Below, in pieces: positions 8,587-14,963 of a stretch of DNA of 19,440 bases. The position numbers and the translations under genes are program-made. The notes under the pieces were generated by a model. The model was not told the DNA's origin, did no database searches, and saw nothing but the letters and a program-made list of their open reading frames with translations. The stretch is from an uncultured Acetatifactor sp. (GTDB lineage: Bacteria > Bacillota > Clostridia > Lachnospirales > Lachnospiraceae), in the NCBI RefSeq assembly GCF_910585425.1, contig NZ_CAJUCP010000014.1, positions 1 through 19,440 of the forward strand, in the 5' to 3' direction. Each line of letters starts with the position of its first letter. Positions within the stretch are counted from its first letter, which is position 1.

Positions 8587-9651
8587 ATGCAGATTACAGA
8601 CACTTTCAAAGGAAAAATATTAGTCATTACAGGAGGTACAGGCTCATTCGGGTCAACTGTTCTTAAACACTTCTTACAATCAGGCTTATCAGAGATTCGT
8701 ATAATCTCCCGAGATGAAAAGAAGCAGGATTGGATGAGACATACATTACAAGCGCAATATCCTAAATATGCTAACAAAGTTCAGTTTTATATTGGTGATG
8801 TGAGAAACCTTGATTCTGTACGTGATGTTATGTATGGAGCAAATTTTGTTTTCCATGCTGCGGCATTAAAAGAGGTTCCTTCCTGTGAGTTTTTCCCGAT
8901 GGAGGCCGTTAGAACTAATATCATCGGTACTGACAACGTAATCACAGCTGCTGTGGAGAATAAAGTAGAGAGGGTTGTGTTCCTTTCTACTGATAAAGCC
9001 GCTTATCCGATAAATTCTATGGGAATGACTAAGGCTGTGGGAGAGAAAGTTGTACAAGCCAGAGCACAGAAAGCGTTCGACAGATCTGGTACGGTTCTCG
9101 CTTGTACGAGATATGGTAATGTAATGTGCAGTCGTGGTTCCGTTATTCCACTTTTTATTGAACAGATAAAAGCACAACATCCAATCACAATTACGGATCC
9201 CAATATGACAAGATTTCTTATGAACCTTGATGAGGCCGTCGATTTGGTCGCGTTTGCATTTGAGCATGCTGAGCCGGGAGCTCTTTTCATTCAGAAGGCT
9301 GATGCAAGTACTATTGGAGATCTTGCTGATGGTGTAATGAAGGTATTCGGAGAGACTGAGAAGAAGATTATCGGAACACGCCATGGTGAGAAGCTGTTCG
9401 AGACTTTGATGACAAGAGAAGAGAGATTAAGAGCTACTGATATGGGACAATACTTTAGAATTGCTCCTGATGGAAGAACTCTCAACTATGACAAGTTCTA
9501 CGTTGAAGGACAGGTAACAACAATGGCTGATGAAGCCTACACAAGCCATAATACGAACAGACTTGATGTGGATGGAGTAGTTGAGAAAATTATGACTACC
9601 GATTATGTAAAAGAAGAACTTGAGAGAAGGCCACATATATTTGAGGCGTAA
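8587..9651 (+). CDS. capE: UDP-GlcNAc 4,6-dehydratase/5-epimerase, CapE/FnlA type
   Basis: 354-residue short-chain dehydrogenase/reductase of the CapE/FnlA/FlaA1 group. These enzymes convert UDP-GlcNAc to a 4-keto-6-deoxy sugar nucleotide with C5 epimerisation, the first step to UDP-L-FucNAc. The NAD(P) loop is TGGTGSFGS (15-23). GDVRN (70-74), FHAAALKEVP (89-98) and LSTDKAAYP (133-141) are typical. The usual YxxxK is MxxxK (M145, K149), as known for CapE-type enzymes. Downstream YGNVMCSRGSVIPLF and the HGEKLFE stretch are family hallmarks. The start is supported by AAGGAG at 8573. CapF and CapG follow in pathway order, making the assignment strong. The reading frame stays open after its stop into capF. 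Confidence 0.93.
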   Translation: MQITDTFKGKILVITGGTGSFGSTVLKHFLQSGLSEIRIISRDEKKQDWMRHTLQAQYPKYANKVQFYIGDVRNLDSVRDVMYGANFVFHAAALKEVPSCEFFPMEAVRTNIIGTDNVITAAVENKVERVVFLSTDKAAYPINSMGMTKAVGEKVVQARAQKAFDRSGTVLACTRYGNVMCSRGSVIPLFIEQIKAQHPITITDPNMTRFLMNLDEAVDLVAFAFEHAEPGALFIQKADASTIGDLADGVMKVFGETEKKIIGTRHGEKLFETLMTREERLRATDMGQYFRIAPDGRTLNYDKFYVEGQVTTMADEAYTSHNTNRLDVDGVVEKIMTTDYVKEELERRPHIFEA

Positions 9652-9758
9652 TGCCGAATATTTCCGGCTGTGATTATTATAGCAATGCTGCTGCGTGTGA
9701 TTTTTTGTGAGGAAAGTGAAGGCTTGGATACAATTAACGCCGCTAATTCGGTCGCTGG

Positions 9759-9778
9759 CTGTGACAATGCAGTCACAG
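9759..9778. repeat. Hairpin in the capE-capF gap
   Basis: CTGTGAC (9759-9765) pairs with GTCACAG (9772-9778) around AATGCA. It sits 10 bases before the proposed capF ribosome binding site, so it could modulate capF translation; chance occurrence is possible. Confidence 0.4.
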
Positions 9779-9788
9779 ATATAAGAAC

Positions 9789-9794
9789 AGGAGA
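9789..9794 (+). promoter_or_regulatory. Ribosome binding site deciding the capF TTG start
   Basis: AGGAGA lies 10 bases before TTG 9805. That start gives MRILVTG, the normal CapF amino terminus. Confidence 0.55.
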
Positions 9795-9804
9795 TTCTAA
9801 AGAA

Positions 9805-11070
9805 TTGAGAATTTTAGTGACAGGTTCAAATGGTTTCGTTGGGCGAAACTTAGTCTGGAATTTAAAAGAAATCCGCGATGGCAAGAACAGGACGAGACCG
9901 GGGATTGATATTACAGAAATATATGGTATTGATAGGGACTTTAAGCCGGAAGAGCTTGAGTATGCATGTTCCAGAGCCGATTTTGTGTTCAACCTAGCAG
10001 GAGTGAATCGCCCGAAAGACAATGCCGAATTTATGGAGGGCAATTTTGGGTTCGCAAGTACACTCTTGGACACACTCAAAGTCTGTGGTAATTCCTGTCC
10101 TGTAATGCTGTCTTCATCTACACAGGCATCTTTAATAGGGCGGTTTGAAGGCTCTGAGTATGGGAAGAGTAAGCTTGCAGGAGAAGAGTTGTTCTTAAAA
10201 TATTCAGAGGACACTGGTGCAAAAGCCTTAGTCTACCGTTTTCCTAATCTCTTCGGAAAGTGGTGTAAGCCGCGATATAATTCCGCTGTGGCCACATTCT
10301 GTAATGCTATAGCTAATGATGAGGAATATACAGTAAATAATCCAAGCACGGAATTAGAACTCATCTATATTGATGACCTTATTAATGAGATGCTTGACGC
10401 ATTAGAAGGAAAGGAGCACCACTGTGAGTTTGATGGGTTGGATGTAAAGCCGGACTCACAGGGGCGTTACTGTTATGTCCCGGTAACGCACAAAGCTACG
10501 CTAGGTGAAATTATAGGTCTGCTCAACTCCTTCAAGGCCATGCCGGAAACTCTGTTTATACCTTCGATTCCCAATGGCTCTTTTGCAAAGAAGTTGTATT
10601 CAACGTACTTATCCTATCTCCCTGTCCAGAAGATGGCGTATACCTTCAAGTCGAATGTGGACAACCGTGGGAATTTTACAGAGCTTATCCGTACTCTTGA
10701 CCACGGGCAGGTGAGTATTAATGTTGCCAAGCCGGGGATAACAAGAGGGGAGCATTGGCACAATAGTAAGTGGGAGATTTTTATTGTTGTGTCTGGTCAC
10801 GGTCTAATCCAGGAGAGACGTATAGGTATTGATCAAAAGACTGGTAAAGGTTATCCGGTTATTGAGTTTGAAGTTACAGGGGAACAGATGAAAGCAATCC
10901 AGATGATTCCGGGGTATACGCACAAGATAATCAATTTGTCACCCACTCAGAATCTTGTGACTGTGATGTGGGCTAATGAGAGTTTTGATCCTGATTATCC
11001 AGATACTTTCTATGAACAAGTTAACAGGGAAGGGGATGAGACAATTAATCCTGAGAAGGGAAATGTGTAA
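9805..11070 (+). CDS. capF: CapF-type bifunctional reductase/epimerase (SDR plus cupin)
   Basis: Second enzyme of UDP-L-FucNAc synthesis: the known family has an N-terminal NADPH-dependent SDR reductase and a C-terminal zinc cupin epimerase. From TTG 9805 the protein has 421 residues. It starts MRILVTGSNGFVG (G7xxG10xxG13), then FNLAGVNRP, LSSSTQA and Y119GKSK123 (YxxxK). The cupin begins near 280 with SNVDNRGNFTELI; TRGEHWHNSKWEIFIVVSG holds likely metal ligands His317 and His319, and GYTH gives His373. MWANESFDPDYPDTF closes it. At 421 residues it is longer than the about 370 of Staphylococcus aureus CapF. The frame is open upstream to the capE stop; GTG 9670, ATG 9685 or TTG 9724 are alternative starts adding up to 45 unrecognised residues. 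I prefer 9805 because it yields the family terminus and has AGGAGA ahead. Confidence 0.88.
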   Translation: MRILVTGSNGFVGRNLVWNLKEIRDGKNRTRPGIDITEIYGIDRDFKPEELEYACSRADFVFNLAGVNRPKDNAEFMEGNFGFASTLLDTLKVCGNSCPVMLSSSTQASLIGRFEGSEYGKSKLAGEELFLKYSEDTGAKALVYRFPNLFGKWCKPRYNSAVATFCNAIANDEEYTVNNPSTELELIYIDDLINEMLDALEGKEHHCEFDGLDVKPDSQGRYCYVPVTHKATLGEIIGLLNSFKAMPETLFIPSIPNGSFAKKLYSTYLSYLPVQKMAYTFKSNVDNRGNFTELIRTLDHGQVSINVAKPGITRGEHWHNSKWEIFIVVSGHGLIQERRIGIDQKTGKGYPVIEFEVTGEQMKAIQMIPGYTHKIINLSPTQNLVTVMWANESFDPDYPDTFYEQVNREGDETINPEKGNV

Positions 11071-11104
11071 TAACGGCGAAGATGCCGGTCAGAAATATAC
11101 GGTG

Positions 11105-11110
11105 AAGGAG
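11105..11110 (+). promoter_or_regulatory. Ribosome binding site deciding the capG GTG start
   Basis: AAGGAG lies 9 bases before GTG 11120. The alternative ATG 11063 overlaps the capF end and has its purine stretch only 2 bases away. Confidence 0.6.
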
Positions 11111-11119
11111 AGAGAGTAC

Positions 11120-12292
11120 GTGATTGTATCTTATCCAGAATGGAAGAATAATGGGAAAATAAAGATAGCAATTATTGTGGGAACCAGGCCAGAGATAATC
11201 CGCTTGGCTGCCGTTATAAATAAATGTAGGAAGTATTTTGATGCTCAGCTTTGGCATACAGGCCAGAACTATGATTACAACCTCAATGGAGTATTTTTTA
11301 AGGATCTTGGGTTGGTGAATCCGGAACTTTATTTGGATGCCGTAGGAGATGACCTTGGCGCTACAATGGGTAATATCATAGATAAGTCCTATAAGGCTAT
11401 GGTTGCCACTAAGCCAGATGCAGTTCTGGTACTTGGAGATACTAATAGCTGCTTATCCGTTATAGGGGCAAAGCGACTTCATATACCGATTTTTCATATG
11501 GAGGCAGGAAACAGATGTAAGGATGAATGTCTGCCAGAGGAAACGAATAGGAAGATTGTGGATATTATTTCAGATGTGAATCTGGCATATTCTGAGCATG
11601 CGCGTAGGTATCTGGCTGACTGCGGGTTGCCGAAAGAACGGACTTATGTTATAGGAAGTCCGATGGCAGAGGTGCTTAGGTCTAATCTGGAACAGATTCA
11701 AGCTTCTGAAATTCATGGGAAGCTAGGGTTAGAAAAAGGAAAGTATATTCTTTTGTCAGCTCACAGAGAGGAGAATATTGATACGGAGGAAAACTTTATG
11801 TCGCTTTTCACAGCCATCAATAGGATGGCTGTAAAATATGATATGCCAATCCTTTATTCCTGTCATCCTAGAAGTCGCAAGAGGCTGGAAAGCAGTGGCT
11901 TTAAGCTGGATGAGAGAGTGATGGCTCATGAACCATTGGGATTTCATGACTATAACTGTCTGCAAATGAATGCTTATGCAGTAGTCAGCGATTCCGGTAC
12001 TTTGCCGGAGGAAAGTAGCTTTTATATATCCATAGGGCATCCTATACCGGCTGTATGCATCAGAACTTCGACAGAGAGGCCGGAAGCTTTGGATAAAGGC
12101 TGCTTTGTGTTATCAGGAATTGATACAGTGGGCCTGCTGCAATCTGTGGAACTAGCTGTTGAAATGGTTATGAATGGAGATCTTGGAATACCGGTTCCTG
12201 ACTATGTGGATACCAATGTAAGTGATAAGGTAGTGAGAATTATCCAGTCTTATGTTGGTGTCGTTAATAAGATGGTATGGAGAAAAAGTTGA
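11120..12292 (+). CDS. capG: UDP-N-acetyl sugar 2-epimerase, CapG/FnlC (WecB-like)
   Basis: 390-residue non-hydrolysing UDP-GlcNAc 2-epimerase-fold enzyme, expected to finish UDP-N-acetyl-L-fucosamine by C2 epimerisation. The WecB signature blocks are in order: VGTRPEIIRLA (20-30), HTGQNYDYNLNGVFFKDLG (46-64), GDTNS (106-110), HMEAGNRC (126-133), PEETNRKIVD (139-148), SAHREENID (213-221), CHPRS (248-252) and SDSGTLPEES (290-299). The SGTLPEES form, rather than SDSGG, and the CIRTSTERPE stretch fit the CapG branch rather than ordinary WecB. The chosen GTG start has AAGGAG 9 bases ahead. It lies 49 bases after capF and is followed by a terminator-like hairpin, so it probably ends the cap transcript. 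Confidence 0.92.
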   Translation: MIVSYPEWKNNGKIKIAIIVGTRPEIIRLAAVINKCRKYFDAQLWHTGQNYDYNLNGVFFKDLGLVNPELYLDAVGDDLGATMGNIIDKSYKAMVATKPDAVLVLGDTNSCLSVIGAKRLHIPIFHMEAGNRCKDECLPEETNRKIVDIISDVNLAYSEHARRYLADCGLPKERTYVIGSPMAEVLRSNLEQIQASEIHGKLGLEKGKYILLSAHREENIDTEENFMSLFTAINRMAVKYDMPILYSCHPRSRKRLESSGFKLDERVMAHEPLGFHDYNCLQMNAYAVVSDSGTLPEESSFYISIGHPIPAVCIRTSTERPEALDKGCFVLSGIDTVGLLQSVELAVEMVMNGDLGIPVPDYVDTNVSDKVVRIIQSYVGVVNKMVWRKS

Positions 12293-12321
12293 GAAAAAAC
12301 GAGAGGAATCTCGATTTTCTC
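12291..12321 (+). terminator. Probable terminator after capG
   Basis: An A-run leads into CGAGA (12300-12304), a GGAA loop and TCTCG (12309-12313), then TTTT and TCT. GAGAAAA (12291-12297) can also pair with TTTTCTC (12315-12321), which lengthens the stem. It overlaps the capG stop codon. The core stem is short, so it may be weak. Confidence 0.5.
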
Positions 12322-12462
12322 TAATATAAAATTGGTTTAAAATGAGAGTGGGGGATATTATGGCGAGACCCAAAGGAAAACCGTAAACGGTAGATAGTTC
12401 GTACATATATAAAGTTGGAGCAAACCAGTATGATAGAGACAGATTTGCTCCAGTCTCGGTTC

Positions 12463-12640
12463 GCTTCTTTTTTACTGGACTTTCGGCAGTTTTCAGGCAG
12501 GTTCGATGACCATGGAAGCAGGTCATCTAGAAAACTACGGTTAGTATTATCCAGATGCTTTGGAACTTCGGTGAGTAGATATTAAAATAGTCATACGATT
12601 TCAGATTGTTGGATTTTGCTCCTGCAACCATATCAATCAG
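12463..12640 (-). pseudogene. IS66-family transposase (TnpC) C-terminal remnant, frameshifted
   Basis: On the minus strand, reading down from about 12631, AGAKSNNLKSYDYF is followed, after a one-base loss near 12582, by YLLTEVPKHLDNTNRSFLD and DLLPWSSNLPENCRK. This matches the well-known C-terminal block of IS66-family transposases (YLL-E-PKH-D, FLDDLLPWS, LP--CRK). Everything upstream in the transposase is missing: the DDE core, the zinc-binding part and the accessory tnpA/tnpB genes. It is therefore a dead tail. The outer boundary may be the GTAA at 12383. It lies exactly at the junction between the cap block and the AAA-ATPase gene, where base composition also changes. The family assignment rests on remembered conserved motifs. 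Confidence 0.78.
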
Positions 12641-12667
12641 GCAAAAATAAGTTAGGTAAAAAAGTAA

Positions 12668-12696
12668 TTGCCCACTTCCCCACAAAATGCTAGAAT
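12668..12696 (+). promoter_or_regulatory. Sigma-A-like promoter for the AAA-ATPase gene
   Basis: TTGCCC (12668-12673), a 17-base spacer and TAGAAT (12691-12696) preceded by TGC, an extended -10 form. It is 54 bases before the start codon, so it is a reasonable promoter. Confidence 0.4.
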
Positions 12697-12750
12697 AAAA
12701 CACAACAGATTCTCGCATTTTCCTTATAGAAAAACGCAGGAGGGCGCAGC

Positions 12751-14547
12751 ATGGCAAGGACAGTCGGCATCGGACATCAGGATTTCTCGCAGCTGATTCA
12801 AAACAATCTTTTTTATGTGGATAAAACAGGATTCATCAAAGAATGGTGGGAAAATAGAGATGTCGTCACCTTGATTACCCGCCCCAGACGCTTCGGCAAG
12901 ACGCTGAACATGAGCATGCTGGAGCAGTTCTTTTCCCTGGAATATGCAGACCGGGGCGACCTGTTCCAGGGGCTTGCCATCTGGGAGGAAAAATCATCTG
13001 ACAGGAAGAATCCCCCAGAAAGGGAAAATCCCCAGAAAGGAGAAAATCCTCTTCCAGGGGATTACAAATACAGGAACCTACAGGGAACCTATCCCGTTAT
13101 CAGCCTTTCCTTTGCGAATGTAAAGGAGATATCCTTTTCCAACGCCAGGAAAAAGATATGCCAGATAATCACGAACCTGTACAATAAGTACGATTATCTG
13201 CTGGAAGGCGACGGCCTGAACGCAGATGAAAAGGGAAGGTTCCGCAAGGTATCTGCGGAAATGGAGGATTACATCGCCTCCGATTCCCTGAACGCCCTGT
13301 CGAACTATCTTTCGCGGTATTATGGAAAGAAAGTCATCATTCTGCTGGACGAATATGATACGCCCATGCAGGAGGCATATGTGCATGGCTACTGGCGGGA
13401 GATGGTGGACTTCATCAGGACATTGTTCAATGCGACATTCAAGACGAATCCTTATCTTGACCGGGCAATCATGACAGGAATCACGCGGGTCAGCAAGGAG
13501 TCTCTGTTCTCGGATTTGAACAATCTGGAGGTGGTGACCACTACGTCTGATAAATATGCGGATTCCTTTGGATTTACAGAGGAGGAAGTATATACGGCAC
13601 TGGAGGAGTGCGGGCTGGGAGACAGAAAGGCAGATGTGAAGGACTGGTACGATGGTTTTGTATTTGGAGGGAAACAGGACATCTACAACCCCTGGTCTAT
13701 CCTGAATTTTCTGGACAAGGGAAAACTGGCGGCCTATTGGGCAAATACCAGTTCCAACAGCCTGGCAGGGAAACTGATTCGTGAGGGTGACCCCGAAGTA
13801 AAAATAGTGATGGAGGGTCTGCTGAAGGGAGAGGTCTACCATACGACATTGGACGAACAGATTGTTTTCGACCAGTTAGACTACAAGGGCAGCGCGGTCT
13901 GGAGCATGCTTCTGGCCAGCGGCTATCTGCGCGCGGATTCCGTGGTCTTTGATGTGGAGAGCGGCAGGCAGGAATATAATCTGTCCCTGACCAACAGGGA
14001 GGTTCGTTCCATGTTTGAAGAGATGATAAGAGGGTGGTTCAGGGACTATACCCCGGCTTATAATGGATTCGTGAATGCATTGCTGAAAGGGAACCTCCGG
14101 GAGATGAACCGCTATATGAACAGGGTGGCCTTGAGCACATTCAGCTTTTTCGACAGCGGCAACAGGCCTTCAGAGGCCAAGGAGCCGGAGCGGTTCTATA
14201 ATAGAATCGAAGAGACGATTCTATTATCAAAGTTCTATCATGGTTTTGTGCTGGGACTGTTGGTGGATTTAAAGGGGCAATATACCGTCACTTCCAATAG
14301 GGAAAGCGGTTTTGGAAGATATGATGTGCTGTTGGAGCCTTGCGGCCAAAAAGATGCCATTATTCTGGAATTTAAGGTTCATGACCCGGAGGACGGTGAG
14401 AAGACGCTGGAAGATACGGTACGGTCAGCGCTGGAGCAGATTGAAAGCATGAAATATGCGGCAAGCCTGGAGGCTAAGGGCATTCCGGCAGAACGGATTC
14501 GAAAATATGGTTTTGCATTCCGGGGAAAGGAAGTGCTGATAGGGTAA
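12751..14547 (+). CDS. AAA-ATPase-like protein with C-terminal PD-(D/E)XK nuclease domain
   Basis: 598 residues, of the bacterial AAA-ATPase_like plus PDDEXK_9 (DUF1703) type, common in multiple copies in gut Clostridia and Bacteroidetes; no established function. The N-terminal motif is FSQLIQNNLFYVDKTGFI. Walker A is the family's RPRRFGKTLNMSML (44-57), Walker B is VIILLDEYDTPM (195-206), and TGITRVSKESLFSDLNN (242-258) is the sensor region. The C-terminal fold has GRYDV (Asp525) and ILEFKV (Glu540, Lys542), the D...ExK nuclease core, all intact. The loop at about 82-104 (NPPERENPQKGENP) is a DNA-level tandem repeat (13003-13050) and looks like a recent expansion. The start has AGGAGGG 6 bases ahead (12738-12744). 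It has its own promoter candidate and is probably not part of the glycan pathway. A broken copy of its tail follows. Confidence 0.9.
   Translation: MARTVGIGHQDFSQLIQNNLFYVDKTGFIKEWWENRDVVTLITRPRRFGKTLNMSMLEQFFSLEYADRGDLFQGLAIWEEKSSDRKNPPERENPQKGENPLPGDYKYRNLQGTYPVISLSFANVKEISFSNARKKICQIITNLYNKYDYLLEGDGLNADEKGRFRKVSAEMEDYIASDSLNALSNYLSRYYGKKVIILLDEYDTPMQEAYVHGYWREMVDFIRTLFNATFKTNPYLDRAIMTGITRVSKESLFSDLNNLEVVTTTSDKYADSFGFTEEEVYTALEECGLGDRKADVKDWYDGFVFGGKQDIYNPWSILNFLDKGKLAAYWANTSSNSLAGKLIREGDPEVKIVMEGLLKGEVYHTTLDEQIVFDQLDYKGSAVWSMLLASGYLRADSVVFDVESGRQEYNLSLTNREVRSMFEEMIRGWFRDYTPAYNGFVNALLKGNLREMNRYMNRVALSTFSFFDSGNRPSEAKEPERFYNRIEETILLSKFYHGFVLGLLVDLKGQYTVTSNRESGFGRYDVLLEPCGQKDAIILEFKVHDPEDGEKTLEDTVRSALEQIESMKYAASLEAKGIPAERIRKYGFAFRGKEVLIG
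13003..13050 (+). repeat. Tandem repeat inside the AAA-ATPase gene
   Basis: Three imperfect units: AGGAAGAATCCCCC (13003-13016), AGAAAGGGAAAATCCCC (13017-13033) and AGAAAGGAGAAAATCCT (13034-13050). It encodes the polar NPPERENPQKGENP loop. Confidence 0.7.
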
Positions 14548-14558
14548 GGAAACCTGAC

Positions 14559-14916
14559 AGGGAAAGCGGCTTCGGGCAATATGATATCGTGCTGGAGCCC
14601 AGGGTCACAGGGATAAGTAAGGAGCCGGAGCCTCACGGCACCCAGGGCATCCGCAGCCCCGGCTGCCAGGACGCAATCATAAATAATCACAGTAAAGATG
14701 CAATCATAAATAATCGCGGTAGAGATGCAATTATTATAGAATTCAAGGTAAAGAACCCCAAAAGGGAGAAGACAATTAGAGGATACAGTGCAGACAGCTC
14801 TTGACCAGATTGAAACGATGCGTTACGACGCAGCGCTGCTGGCCAAAGGCATTCCGACAGAACGCATTCGAAAGTACGGTTTTGCGTTCTGCGGAAAGGA
14901 AGTGCTGATCGGATAA
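14559..14916 (+). pseudogene. Partial, frameshifted duplicate of the AAA-ATPase/PDDEXK gene 3' end
   Basis: Starting at 14559, RESGFGQYDIVLEP repeats the parent's RESGFGRYDVLLEP. After an unrelated stretch and a repeat array comes DAIIIEFKVKNPKREKT. An extra base near 14775 then shifts the frame; the old frame stops at 14802-14804. The continuation TVQTALDQIETMRYDAALL, then AKGIPTERIRKYGFAF and CGKEVLIG with TAA 14914-14916, matches the parent's last 40 or so residues closely. Only the nuclease-domain tail is represented; ATPase and middle regions are absent. This fits a former tandem gene pair that collapsed by deletion, or a partial duplication. No plausible start or ribosome binding site precedes it. 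Confidence 0.88.
14670..14738 (+). repeat. 27-base tandem repeat in the pseudogene
   Basis: Units 14670-14696 and 14697-14723 are nearly identical, and a third diverges after GATGCAAT (14724 on). They encode DAIINNHSK, DAIINNRGR and DAIIIEFK, so the catalytic DAII-EFK strand of the nuclease fold has been copied upstream. Confidence 0.85.
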
Positions 14917-14963
14917 CGGCCGTCAGGCAAAAACATAAGGCAGGGGAGAGGAATGATTGAAAG

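Larger units (their letters stand above)
12293..12750. other. 458-base gap holding IS66 debris and a promoter
   Basis: No intact gene. It contains the capG terminator, a possible insertion-sequence end at about 12383 (GTAAACGG..., IS66-family ends commonly begin GTAA), a minus-strand transposase relic and a promoter candidate for the next gene. TGGAGCAAA (12416-12424) and TTTGCTCCA (12444-12452) form a 9-base inverted repeat between the possible element end and the relic. An ATG at 12360 starts an eight-codon frame (MARPKGKP) that closes at the possible insertion point. Confidence 0.5.

Noticed and set aside
12360..12386. Eight-codon frame MARPKGKP with GGGGGAT upstream
   Set aside because: It resembles the first residues of some transposase or regulator genes but is far too short to call; mentioned only as possible interrupted sequence next to the IS66 remnant.
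13078..13842. Minus-strand open frame of 254 codons opposite the AAA-ATPase gene
   Set aside because: It overlaps the Walker B region of a clear gene and shows no protein-family features.
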